DNA of 64,000 nt from Meconema thalassinum (GCA_946902985.2 OX336395.1:288171065-288235064); one strand, 5' to 3'. Counted from the first letter of the stretch, positions 30,074-41,590 are shown. The notes: a model not told the origin generated them from the letters alone. Numbers and translations are program-made.

Positions 30074-32952
30074 AGGCGTATTCTTGGAATACACGGTAAG
30101 ATAGAGTATTTTTAATGCTCTTTTCTCGTTCACTCCTTCCTTTTTTCTCAAACACCAACAGTGATCTCCTATGTTCTCTTTGCTGTTTAGGGTTCTCATG
30201 TCACTTGTGAGTCTGTTCTAGATATATATATCTTCCATGACCCACCTAGCGTCATCTAGCAGCGAATCTCTGAAGTTCCTCAATTCTTCCCGGTGCAAGA
30301 GGACTTCCTTATCAATCTGGCCACCAGATCTCGTCGCCATCGCCAGCTATCATCTCCGCGATCAAGAGAACTTCGTCTACTTTTTCACCCACCTGGCTGC
30401 GATAGCGTCGCCTACTATCAACTATTTGAAGACCATTTCTCAAGAAAAACATTTATTTTTGTGAGGTTGTCTATTCTGATATGTATTCCTTTTGTCTCCT
30501 ACCCCCACTCTTTTCGCTTTCCTGGTCCCTCTGCGCTTCGCTGAGTGGGTCTCACTTGTACGTCGGCCGTCGACTCAGTCAAGGCTCAACTAGAGTCAAC
30601 CTCCTGAACTAAAGAGGCATTCTTTAGATTCCACGCCATGTTGGAACTTTAATCGTCAAAGGGAACTTCACCTTCTCCATGCAGCAAAGATAAGTACAGA
30701 CTTCAGGTTTTAACCTCATCTTCATCGGTTTTAATTCTACATGCTTTTAACGATCATTTTATAGGCAGTGTGAGATTACTTATTTGTGGCAATAATCATC
30801 CTTCGCGGGATTTTCCATGTTAAGCTTTTGTCTGTCTAAGCAAATCTTAATAGAAAGCAGCATTTCTTATGAGAAATCTTCTCACAACGTGGGAATTACC
30901 CACTGTCTATAAAATACTCAGCTCGTTCCACCGCTGGAATAACTTTGGCCCTATTCTTCAGTTAGGATTGTTCTGGAACCTTCCAGATTCTGCACTCTAT
31001 CTACCAGTCACGCCGCCATGTGTTTTCCACTCACATGTGGGGATACTATTTTAAATTAAGGAATCTTCCTTATAAATTACTGCAATAGCTAAATTTTCTT
31101 CCACCGTTGGAATTTTCTATGGCGCATTTAATAGTAATCCACAACTTTCTCAAGCAATAGACTTTCGCCTACCTAGTGCAACTAATTATCTTCCATCATT
31201 GCAATAACTTTCTTTGCCATAACCTTTCGTGCTACTACAGTGAACTTTTCATCCATATCAACAGACTATAGTGAAAACCAGTGCTTGTTCAACATTTCTA
31301 CCGCGTCGCGATCGTCCGATTATTATTAATACGGCCATGAACATTCATCCTCAATCCCAGTTGATCTTTCCTAAACCCCTTACTAACAAACCAAAATAAA
31401 ATTGTTACTTTAGGTCTTTTTCAATGAGGTGTCACTCTAAAGACGTGCCCTCCCACTTTTGCTTATATGTTTTTAATTAACTTCTGCATAACTACGTGTC
31501 TTGTACACGTTTATAATTATCTTGTTTTTCCCTTCTAATTAGGGAATACAATTCTTTCAACTCATAAGTGAGTTATTTCTAGGTTTCACGAAAGGGAAAC
31601 TTGCCCCATTAGGCTCGTGATTCCTACTTAAACATAGGAAGTCTAGAACCCTCCCTTCGACTTTCCCTTCAGATTTCACATTGAGTGACCTGCTCTATTT
31701 GTATAACCACAAGAAAAAGGTAATCCAGTATAAATATAAGAAGTTATAGGAACTTCTCTTTTATTCCTCCAGTTTTTTGTTATTGTTATTTTCGAAGTTG
31801 TTACTTTTTCTAGAATATTCTCTTAGAAATTTCTTAAAGTACACTCCTTGTACTCGATTTACTGTCTAACTTTTACCACTTTAATTGTCTTTACACCTTT
31901 ATACTTTATCTTTTCTATTTTAAATTCTTGCGAGGATTTTATAAAGGTTTGAAACCTAATGAATTGTTAATTGCCTGGCGCAAACTTTAAATGTTTTCTG
32001 AGGTCTGCGACCCCAAATTGTTATTAAAATTGAAAATATATCTTTGTTAAATTCATCAAATTCTTTTAAATTGTTAAATAAATTAAGAGTTCCCTTTCGC
32101 TTTTTCATTTTTCTAGTATAACAGTTAGGCAAGATCCTGTCTTCCCTGACTTTTCCCACTTAATGCCATTAAATCTATTGATAGGGCTTTCACCACTTGT
32201 TGCATTTGAGCAAGAACTCTTAGTGGTTATCTTAGTAAAGTCTCTCTTAGCTTTAATAGCTAATTCTAACTGGCCAGTGAGGCAAGTACAGCTCGCTACG
32301 CTAGCTTCCTGCTTGTGGAGATTCTCTCCAAAAAACTTATGGTTGGTTTTCCAAAAGATAAGTGTTTCTCTTCGCCTAAACTTTTAGTCGGCTCCTGGCT
32401 GGGTAAAAGCTTAGCCATTTCCAAATGCAACTATTGGTGCACTTACCAAAATTTTCCCCAAAATTATAATTCTTTTATCACTATCCTTCTTGGAAGCACT
32501 TGGTCGCTTTTTAGGAACTCTACAACTTCGAAAACTGGAAATATCGAAATCTTTTCAAATTATTGGCATTCTTCGAATTACTTGTTCAAAAACGAATTCC
32601 TTTGAACAGACATACAATAACTCTGTTACTCTCTGTCTTGCCAGACCATCACCCTTCCCCATAGTAGGCATATGCATGCTTGAGAGGGAATACGCTAAAG
32701 CCATTCTCTTGCAAACCGCCCAAGTCCTAGCTGCGGTTCCCGTTAGCTTCGACCAGGTTCTTACCCACTTTAGGTGTCAGAGAGCCGATTTGCAGTGGCA
32801 ACCGCCTTTGAGTGTATTTAAAGTTAAATTTATAACTTTTGTGGGACTCTCCTCCTATTTCTCTATCCTTTCTCTCCAGTCCGAAACCCACCTCCTTTTC
32901 TTTATCGTCTTCCCTTGGTGGTTAGGTTAATCCTCAGCTAATAATCTACCCA
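30074..32952 (+). repeat. 3' LTR of BEL element 2
   Basis: The 2,879 bp copy matches 21412-24483 minus the SINE. The left end reads AGGCGTATTC where the 5' LTR has TGGTGTATTC, so the terminal T is mutated. The right end CTACCCA is followed by ACGTT. Forty bases separate it from the pol stop, and no clear polypurine tract is seen. Confidence 0.94.
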
Positions 32953-32957
32953 ACGTT
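32953..32957 (+). repeat. 3' target-site duplication of BEL element 2 (ACGTT)
   Basis: Exact repeat of 21407-21411. Confidence 0.85.
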
Positions 32958-33054
32958 GTCTATTATTAGGTTAACTGTTAACATAGGGATCAATAGCCCA
33001 CTCAATTAAGTTCAGACTAAGGTATAAGAACACCTTACTAGTCACTCTTGCTTC

Positions 33055-33099
33055 AATAATAATAATAATAATAAGAAGAAGAAGAACAACAACAACAAA
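33055..33099 (+). repeat. Compound microsatellite (AAT)n(AAG)n(AAC)n
   Basis: Runs of AAT, then AAG, then AAC. This type of compound tract often marks the end of an old retroposon. Confidence 0.9.
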
Positions 33100-33239
33100 T
33101 ACAACTGCCATGAAATACCAGGAACCTTACTTAAGGTGCAGACTGTATTCACCACATTCCTAACAGTTGATAGTTCACGCCTGAAAGTGATAGCGTGCTC
33201 AGATCACCCTCCTGACCAACATCTCTTTTAATTTACTGC

Positions 33240-33247
33240 CTGCATAC
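33240..33247 (+). repeat. 8 bp target-site duplication of DNA transposon, left
   Basis: CTGCATAC, exactly repeated at 35517-35524 outside the right inverted repeat. Confidence 0.95.
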
Positions 33248-33423
33248 TAGGGTGGGTCGAAATAAATTAATGTTTTTTTTTTAAACGCTCTAGGTCGGAA
33301 AAGTTGCCTCATGCTTTAAGAAGAAAAATGATGTATTTTTTTTTTTTGAAATCAGGTAACATCTTCCGCTCGCGCATCGCACTTAAAGTTTGAGAAAACA
33401 TTTAAAAATCACAAATTTTCGTG
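33248..33423 (+). repeat. Left terminal inverted repeat of the DNA transposon
   Basis: Complementary to 35345-35516. Inner landmarks include ACGCTCTAGGTCGGAAAAGT and TTCCGCTCGCGCATCGCACT, conserved in both arms. Confidence 0.95.
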
Positions 33424-33569
33424 ATTCTTTTCAGCCGTTTAATTCTATTAAAACTATGGCACGCTATTGTTATATGTCTAGTTTATAGCAAGAACAACTT
33501 ATAAGAAATTATTTAAGATCATTTACTGAATGTTACTTGCTTGCGCAACATCTTTGAAATTGTTAAAAA

Positions 33570-35026
33570 ATGACAAAACTACATGATTTTACTGCTGCTC
33601 CATGCTTAGTTGTCTGGTACAAGGGAATTGTGCGCTCACTAAATCGAGTTATAAACGGTAAGAGTCTTGTTAGGAAAGCAATGATCAGTGAATTTAAACC
33701 TCCTGAGGAAAATTGGGCCTTTACTTCGCTGGTAGAAAAGACGATACTTTTTTATAGAAAATGTGAACAACAAGCAATTTCGCAGAACTAGCAAAGAGGA
33801 GCACTATTCTCTTGTCCAGGAACCTAGGGCAGTCTATATCGGGCATGTTTCTCCCTCCTCCAGTACAGCAGCAGACATAGCCCGCAGTATTATCACTTAT
33901 TTGGATGAAAAATCTGTTTCTTTGGAAACACTGGAAGTGGTAGGGTGTGATGGCACTGTGACTAACACCGGATGGAAGAGTGGTGTTATCCAAAGACTCG
34001 AACATCATATTGGGCGTCCCCTACAGTGGAGTGTATGTCTCCTTCATTTTAATGAGCTTCCTTTACGACACTTATTCCAACATATCGATGGCTAGACTGC
34101 AGGGCCCAAATCTTTTTCTGGGCCAATTGGGCAACAGCTAAATGGCTGCAAAATATTGCCTCCAGTTGCCTTTGAACCCATTGAGGTTTTCATTCCTGAC
34201 ATAGAAAGGAAACTACTCATCAAAGACCAACAATATTATTGTTAGATATTTCAAAGGCAATAGCTTCAGGGACTTGCTCAGAAGACTTGGCCAAACGTGA
34301 TCCTGGTCCTTTCTCATTCCCGATGGCTTACTGCAGCCAACAGAGCTCTGAGGCTCTACATAAGTACTTCAGATCCATCAGACAGTTTAAAAGACATTGT
34401 TGGCTTCATTTTGAAATCATATATGCCTTTGTGGTTTGAGATCAAGAAGAGCAAGTATTTTACTAATGGGCCAAAACACGTCTATCAAGCTATCAAAAAA
34501 TCACAACATTTATCCGAAGAACTTCTATAAGTCGTCGATCCTATAATAGAACGCAATGCATTCTTTGCACACTCAAAGATGTTTTATTGGCAATGCTTGT
34601 GGACAACAGAGAGCATATTCGAGAACTTCGATACAGAAGAATTTTAAAAGCGAGGAAAGTTGTCCCAAAAAAGAAGACGGAAGTTTTCAACCACCACAGC
34701 TAAACTTTAAACCTTCAGACTACACAGAAATCATTGATTGGAACAAATGTGCTTTGCATCCTCCCTCAATGTTGCGAAACTTAATTGAGGATGATATAAG
34801 GGAAATCATCAATTCTGCTGCCAAGCCTGTTAGAGAAATACAAAAGTTTCCATGTCATACCCTGGCTGTACAGAGAACTGTCAAGCTTGTATCAGAGGCT
34901 TCCAGTAAGGTATGTGGCTTTGTTAACAGAGATGGCTATATCCGATCAACACTGAAGTCTCGGTCAGCTATGCCTCAATTCTCCACAAAATCAGATTTCA
35001 AATGTGTGGAGGTGTACAATATGTAA
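33570..35026 (+). pseudogene. Transposase pseudogene of the DNA transposon
   Basis: It starts at an ATG at 33570. After a frame change at about 33770 it carries LEVVGCDGTVTNTGWKSGVI and WSVCLLHFNELPLRHLFQHI. A stop follows at 34093, then GPKSFSGPIGQ, QQYY, another stop, and DLAKRDPGP (34239 on). In a further frame come SHSRWLTAANRALRLYIST and MPLWFEIKKSKYFTNGPKHV (34297-34530). Last is a segment ending EASSKVCGFVNRDGYIRSTL and SRSAMPQFSTKSDF. I recall this GCDGT-x-x-NTG protein family as widespread and uncharacterised in arthropods and other animals. The GCDGT aspartate and the SRWLT block loosely resemble hAT catalytic regions, but I cannot place it. There are at least two stops and three shifts. 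Confidence 0.8.
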
Positions 35027-35344
35027 AATATGTTGTAAATATGTACAAAATATATAAATATGTAAATATTGTAATTAGTATGAAATATGATCTAAATAGC
35101 ACACCCTACATATGGATGGAGGTTGGGTAGGGTGTGGGTGGAACTCGAAGTGCTACCACCTCCTCGTGGTGAGTTCTGGGTAGTTTTGTTCTTGCGAAAC
35201 TATTTTTTTCTAGCGAAGAGTTGCACAGTGAAAATCAGAAAAAAACGAAATTTCATAAGTTTTCTATATCAATTTTCGATCAGAAAACTTTTGTTAATTC
35301 AATTAAAATATTAATTTAAATTCTTTTTATTGCATTGAAAAATG

Positions 35345-35516
35345 CACGAAAATTTTGTGATTTTAAATTTTTTCTCCAAGTTTAAGTGCGATGCGCGAGC
35401 GGAAGATATTAACCGGTTTCAAAAAATTTTACATCATTTTTCTTCTTAAAGCAATAGGCAACTTTTCCGACCTAGAGCGTTTAAAAAAATACATTTATTT
35501 TTTTCGACCCACCCTA
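35345..35516 (-). repeat. Right terminal inverted repeat of the DNA transposon
   Basis: Reverse complement of 33248-33423 with about 13% difference and a few indels in the poly-T tracts. Confidence 0.95.
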
Positions 35517-35524
35517 CTGCATAC
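35517..35524 (+). repeat. 8 bp target-site duplication of DNA transposon, right
   Basis: CTGCATAC, identical to 33240-33247. Confidence 0.95.
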
Positions 35525-36921
35525 GCAACGTTCACTTCAGGACTGCATATAATTACTCGTAGTCTCCATTAATACAATGCAATAGCATTTTACACAGCCC
35601 TCGTTTCAAATTAAAACGGAAATTTCCACAATCGTAAGCTCACTCGAGCTGTCTTCACACACTATGCTGCGTTGCCTCATTTCTACGGCCTTCCAATACT
35701 CCGTTACAAATACGGGAGTAATCCATAATAAAACATTGTCAATCTACATTGGACAAGGTGACACGGGACATCAATCGCTTACAATGCCCGCCTTCAAGAT
35801 CTGACAATAGTCCAGACTCATGTCCATCCTATGACCTCCCCTCAATAAAATATCAGCTGGCTTCACAATACACATCAAACGTTGCTCCTAGGTTCCAAAT
35901 AGTATACTGGTATCATTAATAATTAGACAAGAGTTCACTAGCTTTCTTCACAATGTAAACAACAGCTGTTACATACTTTAAATCCTGCCATTCCACAAAC
36001 ATTTGCTCTAATCGCATCCAAATGTTTTACCATAAATAGGAATAATTCCTTTTAATTAGTCTCCAAGCCTTCATGAAATCGTAATAATGACTATCGAAGT
36101 TTCTAATAACGTTCAACAAGATCAAGGAATCTTTAAGGAAAATCAACTGCTGATTCGAAACCATCATCTGAAAACTCAACTGTCCGATATCAAAACTCAT
36201 AAATTTTTTGAGTTCAAATTCAAAATAAAATAATTAAATATCGGAGAATGTCAAATCCGATTAAAAATAAAAATTTAAAAATCCAAACTCGAAATTTAAA
36301 TCCCAAGATTCAAATATCCTTAATCCTAAATTGGGATTTCTTAAAATCCATAATATAACAACCTGAAAATTATCTCGATCTTCAGTCAAGCTCAAATTCT
36401 AATATGACAAAAATTCCTTAAATTGGAAAATCATAAATGAAGGTCCTTCGTGAATATAATCCTTAATCCCAGGATACTAATCCTTCTTTGTATAATAATG
36501 TCATCCTTGAAGCTCCTAACTCCATGACGTAAAATCTATCTTATGAAATCCTTCAATGCGAAAATTCGTTGTGAAAATCCATGTCATTTGTCATTGTGAA
36601 AATCTTCCGTGAAATCGTAATCGTGAAAATAATTCATCATCACATAAACTTCCTAGTTCCAAAATCCAGAAATAAAAACTTAGATATTTCAACTATAAAG
36701 TCATTCGACGTTCAAATATAATGAAAGTGTAGATCTCCAATCCTAATAAGCATTAACTTCGAACAAAATATCCATACTGAATAATAAAATGCATTTCCAA
36801 ATCGACATTTAACAAGACTAGAATACTGTGAAATCACACAATGAGTAGTGGTCCCACAGGCATGCCTCTAATATCAATCAACTACAGAACTGAAAACAAA
36901 ATATATATAGGACTTTTCGTT
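35525..36921. other. AT-rich intergenic sequence, no gene recognised
   Basis: No reading frame or element end was identified. About 36180-36600 is phrase-like (repeated AAATCC, AAATTC and GTGAAAATC), suggesting an old short-period repeat. Confidence 0.4.
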
Positions 36922-37323
36922 TTACTTTATATAGGCTTCATGATGTTTCAGCGATGAACTTAGCGTATGGCACCACGCTTTGAAGAATGAACTAGGGACT
37001 CCTGTCTTAGCCCGACTCCGCTGTTCTCGCGTAGCTCCAGACCCAAGTTGGCTCTCCTCGTCCGGTCTGATGGATCGCCTGGCTACCGCTCCAACGATGG
37101 TTCGCCCAGCCGCATCGCTCGCCCCTCGCATGATTTCGATCGACTCCCTTCGTCCGCTGGTACAAGTCCCGACTTCTTCTTGGCTCTTAAGCTTCTTCTC
37201 GTTCAACTCTTCTGTTGTTGACCTCTGGAAGATTTTGTTGCCCCGTCCATATCTGTATATATTATATAGTTCATTCACGTTATTTATGTCATCTTTATTC
37301 CTTCTAAATTTCCTTGACGGCAT
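36922..37323 (-). CDS. Uncharacterised 133-codon ORF in a GC-richer island
   Basis: This frame opens with a genuine ATG and reads MPSRKFRRNKDDINNVNELY, then a basic, serine- and glycine-rich middle (RRESIEIMRGASDAAGRTIV) and stops after KHHEAYIK. No domain, signal peptide or membrane segment is visible. Its composition is clearly more GC-rich than its AT-rich flanks, which argues that it came with a distinct element. It might be a terminal exon, an element leader or chance. I do not recognise it and assign no function. Confidence 0.22.
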   Translation of the reverse strand: MPSRKFRRNKDDINNVNELYNIYRYGRGNKIFQRSTTEELNEKKLKSQEEVGTCTSGRRESIEIMRGASDAAGRTIVGAVARRSIRPDEESQLGSGATREQRSRAKTGVPSSFFKAWCHTLSSSLKHHEAYIK

Positions 37324-38389
37324 CGTGTCTCTGTTATAGTGAATCGAAATGCGTCACCAATGAACACACCCACAACAAAATTCAGACTACATTCCCTCGT
37401 TGCATATTTAGCTTGAACTCATCTCCAACGTAGCTAAGTCACCAAATTTCTACTACGATTTCCATGTTCATAGAAAATGCTTAAATATGAATAAATCTTA
37501 AATTCGCACGTTACTTTCACATGCGATATTTCAACATTCAGTTCACCATACTGTTCAGAAAACGCACTCGCGTCTGTTTCAAACCTTTCTAATAAGAATT
37601 CAAATCCACTCCGCGACACAATGGATTTGTTTGTCTCACACACGACAATCTGTTCTGCATAAAATATCTCAATATATATCTTCAAAATTTCTCAAACTTC
37701 TTGTACATTAATCACATCACTTACTAGTGAACTTTCTTGCATTTAAGACTATTTTCACACGTTTCTTTATACTTTCCATCATTGCCCAAAGATGTCTCTG
37801 TTCCACATAGAGCACGCGTTCGGTACATCTACCCTCGTTGAAAGTCTCGATAAGACTCCCTCCATAATGTCTGCCTTGGCTTCCTTCTTCCCGCCATATT
37901 AGGCATATCCAACACCCTTTCGCACGCAACAATGGCGCAAATTTGCTTATATCGAAATATCATCAAAATCGGGAAAATCTCTTCATATTTCTCTACGTGG
38001 TATTTCACCAAATAATTTATGCTAATTTTCCAAGGTCTTACAAAAAAAGGCCAAAATATCATTTTTACTCAGATTAAATATTGTTACAAAAAATATTTAA
38101 TTGGATCCTGCCATCAGGTGACCTCGGCATAGCAACAAGCCTTCTCCTATGGGTACATTTTTTTTTTTTTTTTTGTAGAGCGAGCAGTCTATTCTCCCGG
38201 GTATCCAATCAGATTAATTCTTTCATCTGATCGCCATACACCCAGCCATCCGTATCATCATTGGACAACACCTTTTCTCCACTATTCCTCGCTGCTGAAC
38301 TGGATTCATGACCACTTTCAAGACCTTGCTAACATCCAAAACTCTATGGTTAAATTTTGTATGAGTCTCACACACGCTCATATTCCAAA
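37324..38389. other. AT-rich intergenic sequence
   Basis: No gene is recognised. A run of T lies at about 38158-38175. Minus-strand frames of 70-83 codons (37434-37685, 37717-37932) have no known motif. Confidence 0.4.
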
Positions 38390-39117
38390 TTCGGGTAGAG
38401 TAGCGTCCCTGTATTTGCCTAGCGGTGGAAATGGGAAACCACAGAAAAGTACTTCCACAATGACCGATGGTGAGCCTAGCGCTTCGCATTAGCGAGCGTA
38501 GCCACCGCTGTTGGTACTGTAATTCACATGAGAATTGGGAAGGAAGCGGCCGTGACCTTAAGTTACATGTTGTCTAAATATGTTAATTCATTTGTGAATC
38601 AAAGATATTTAAACATAATACAACTAGGTCAAATAAATTTAGAGGAGTCTGGGGTTGACCTCGAGGCCTTTCACTTGCAAAGCAAGCACTCTCCCCTCTC
38701 CACCCCCTTCCCTGGCATTACAATAACACTTTGCAAACAAACATGTAATTGTATTTAGATCTAATGGGTAAGCACCGAATGTTTTCTCGTGGTTTTGGTT
38801 ACAACCTTCTAATGGTAGTTAATAACCACAAATGGACTGTTAAGGTACGGCGCATGTATTGGAGGCTATCTTTATTTGACAATGAATCACAGTACAAAGA
38901 CGAAAGAATAACTTAAAACGGCCATTCCGCCAACCACCAACCCGACACACTGTCCACCGCCTTCCGAAGCAGGCGACAGTCCTGCCTGCCGAATCAGTCG
39001 AGACGGAACATCCCTTCTTAGTTACGATTAGGAGAATTAGACATAGGATTGGAAAAAGCGGCCATGGACTTAAGTTATATTGTCTCGTTTGTTGTGAGTT
39101 GTAAAGGAGTATATTAG
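38390..39117. mobile_element. Cluster of SINE-like fragments
   Basis: About 38400-38470 carries GTATTTGCCTAGCGGTGGAA and ATGGGAAACCACAGAAAA. At about 38533-38565 comes TTGGGAAGGAAGCGGCCGTG followed by ACCTTAAGTTAC. About 38650-38700 has a tRNA-like CACTTGCAAAGCAAGCACTC block. About 39045-39078 repeats GGATTGGAAAAAGCGGCCAT and GACTTAAGTTA. The repeated 5' phrase and GGGAAACCAC phrase indicate several partial copies of one dispersed retroposon. Limits of individual copies are unclear. Confidence 0.5.
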
Positions 39118-39760
39118 TCATCAGTCTCGTGTGTATTTAAAAAGTTGGGATAGCTTGGTCACCAACACCGTGTACTTGCGAGTGCTTATTTCTTGTTGTG
39201 AAATAGCATTATTTCCATTATAAGACCCGTGTAGCTAAAAAATAATGATATATAGATCATTAGTCCCGTGTACTTGGGTGTACATAAATCATATTATGGG
39301 GTTTGCAGCCTATCAAATTCGTTATAACCAAATTCGTTAGGGTATTTTCATATCATGGCTATTAGACCCGTGTTCTTAAGAGTGTGTGTGTATTTAAAAA
39401 AACTTGATCATCAGATCTGTATACTTTACTGCGTGTGTTGAGGATTAGGGACATTTCGGTCATTAGCACCATGTACTTGAGTGTGTTGTGAGATTAAAAT
39501 ATATCAATAATCCGCTCCTTAAACTCGTATAGCAAAAACGTAGCGATATCGCAGTCATTAGCTTAGTATATTTGTGTGTACGTAATTCATATTACGGTTT
39601 TGGGATATCATTTTAATCATGCCCGTGTGCTTGTGAGCGTACGTGTGTGTCTGTAGGAAACTTAGGATATCGTTGACATATGGCCTTGTGTAGTTGGGTG
39701 TGCGTTAACTTGATATATCACAGTAATCAGCTCCGCTTACTTGTGCAAAAAAGAGTTGCC
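39118..39760 (+). repeat. Strongly diverged tandem repeat with a CCCGTGTACTTG core
   Basis: About twelve degenerate copies of TCATTAG-x-CCCGTGTACTTG-x-GTGTG occur at irregular spacing of roughly 45 to 100 bases, for example near 39160, 39260, 39358, 39458, 39553, 39616 and 39680. The intervening bases vary. It looks like an old minisatellite. No reading frame is conserved. Confidence 0.7.
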
Positions 39761-40904
39761 TAAGGCATATACACAAGAGAGAGAAATAATAGAGAGAAAA
39801 TCCCGGTACAGGTGAGTGTTAACAATTCTATATTTTCGGGTAGATATGTGTAAACCTTTAAATTAAACCGTTCGGGTACCGGATAGTTTTTATGGCCGGA
39901 TGACCTTCCAAATGATTAGCTCGAAATAAACAAAAAGTCGTAAATAAAACTGTTCACGAGAGTGTATAGAGGTCATAGTCTACATCTCGGTATTTGTCCG
40001 GGGAAAGTGTGGGAAACCACGAAGAAAAACAACTTGAAAAATAGCAAACGTAAAAACAATATCAGGAAAATTACGGTAAATCTAGTCAATTTTAATTAAT
40101 TTGAGTACATTTTATGGATTTTAGGGATTTGAGTAAATATAATGGATTTTAGGTGGATTGAAGGGAATTGTTATAAATTTAGGGAATTTTAAGAAATATG
40201 GGGGAAATCAGGGGAATATTCGGGACATTAAGGGGAGTTCCGGAGAATTTTAGGAGACCTCTCAGGCATCGTGTGACGGGTTTTAGTAATGAGTCACCGC
40301 CCATTGACTTGCATTCGCCAATATTACACCACAGCGGCTTGGGGATCTCTACATGATATCGTAGAAATTACATTATGGACACTTGGTATTCCAATACCGT
40401 CCGATTTGCAAAAAAAAAAGCCAAGAGTTAACCAAAAGAGGTCAACAAAAGAGAATCCTGGCACAAGTAAGTGTTAACAATTCTCAACTTTGTTAAAAAT
40501 CTATGTTAGGTTTTAGCCTACTTTGGAATTTTGGAGAAATAAATAAATACTGTAATTAAATAAATAAATATTAAATTCCTTAGGTTACATTCTGGAGGTG
40601 ATTCTAATCCATGTCAGGAACCAGCATGGTCAACCAGTTTCTATGTAGGCCTAAGCATCTGTTTTACAGAAACCAAAATGGCAAGCCGCTCTGTAGAACT
40701 CTAACCACTGGTCAAAAACAAGCATAGTTGCCAAGTGTTACCTCACAGCCAACTCATGTCTGGACAGCAAATTATTATCGCAAGGACGGGCAGCTACTGC
40801 TGTAAGACAACAGAACTCATTCAAAACAGTGACCTTATTAAACTATTTCTAGACCGCTTACTTGAGTTAAACAGAATATATACTTTTGTAAAATTAATAT
40901 AAAA
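39761..40904. other. Intergenic sequence with quasi-repeats
   Basis: About 39990-40020 has CGGTATTTGTCCGGGGAAAG and GTGGGAAACCACG, another SINE-like piece. About 40080-40250 repeats phrases of the type GGGAATTTTAGG and TGGATTTTAGG. AAATAAATAAATA tracts occur at about 40535-40575. No gene. Confidence 0.4.
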
Positions 40905-41590
40905 AACGAGCCTTACAGTAGTCGCATGTGATGTGTAACATGTGACATGTTATCCTACTATGTGTCTGCCGGGAGCGCAAATCCCTTGTTAACAGTGAGC
41001 TCTGTTGATCATTGAAATAACTACTTGTAAAACTCCAGTGCCAAATTCTGACCGGTTTTCAGCAAATATGATATAATGAATATTTTCACACTAAAAAACG
41101 ACAACTTGAAGATGATTTATTGTAGGAATATCTTTAATGGGGCCTCTAAGCTTTGAAGTAAACCGTATGCGATATATATTCCACATAGGGCTGTATGTTG
41201 GCCGATAGTACCTCGAATGCCTACATTAAATAAGAATACAGCAAAATAATGAAGATTTAATAAATCATAATTGGTTTCAGCAAATATGATATAATGAATA
41301 TTTTCACACCAAAGAACAACTCGAAGTTGATTAATTGTAAGAATATCTTTAATGGCGCCTCCAAATCTTGAAGTAAACCATCCTCCACCACGCGCCCTCA
41401 TTGTCGAAATCCTGACGGTTTTCAGCAAATATGATTTAATGAATACTTTCACACCAAAGAACGACAATTTGAAGATTATTTATTGTAGGAATATCTTAAA
41501 TGGGGCATCCATGCATTGAAGTAAACCGTATGCGATATACATTCCACATAGCCACATGGCCGACAGTACTGTGTGTTACCAATCTCCGCC
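40905..41590 (-). repeat. Repeat family B, inverted copy with three units
   Basis: Reverse complement of 5095-5610. TTTTCAGCAAATATGAT(A/T)TA, TGAATA(T/C)TTTCACAC, TGTA(G/A)GAATATCTT(T/A)AATGG and TTGAAGTAAACC recur at about 41056, 41277 and 41413, so spacing is uneven (about 220 and 136). The left flank has GTAACATGTGACATGTTAT, the partner of the right flank of the first copy. Confidence 0.82.

Larger units (their letters stand above)
21412..32952 (+). mobile_element. BEL/Pao LTR retrotransposon, element 2 (11.5 kb, nearly intact)
   Basis: A full-length element with 2.9 kb LTRs, an ACGTT duplication, an 18-base primer-binding site, and gag-pol interrupted at only two positions. Domain order is gag (DUF1759), zinc knuckles, protease, reverse transcriptase, Peptidase_A17/RNase H, integrase and DUF5641. 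LTR identity is about 98% by eye, so it is younger than element 1. Its proteins are clearly related to those of element 1, but the LTRs show no similarity. LTRs near 2.9 kb are long for BEL/Pao. No envelope gene is present. Confidence 0.96.
33248..35516 (+). mobile_element. DNA transposon with long terminal inverted repeats, hAT-like or unclassified
   Basis: The 2,269 bp element begins TAGGGTGGGTCGAAA and ends in its complement. The inverted repeats (33248-33423 and 35345-35516) match over about 175 bp at roughly 87%. The 8 bp duplication fits the hAT superfamily, and P and Merlin elements also give 8 bp or so. The single plus-strand transposase frame is broken by stops and shifts, so the copy is non-autonomous now. 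The ends are intact enough that it might once have been mobilised in trans. Confidence 0.93.
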
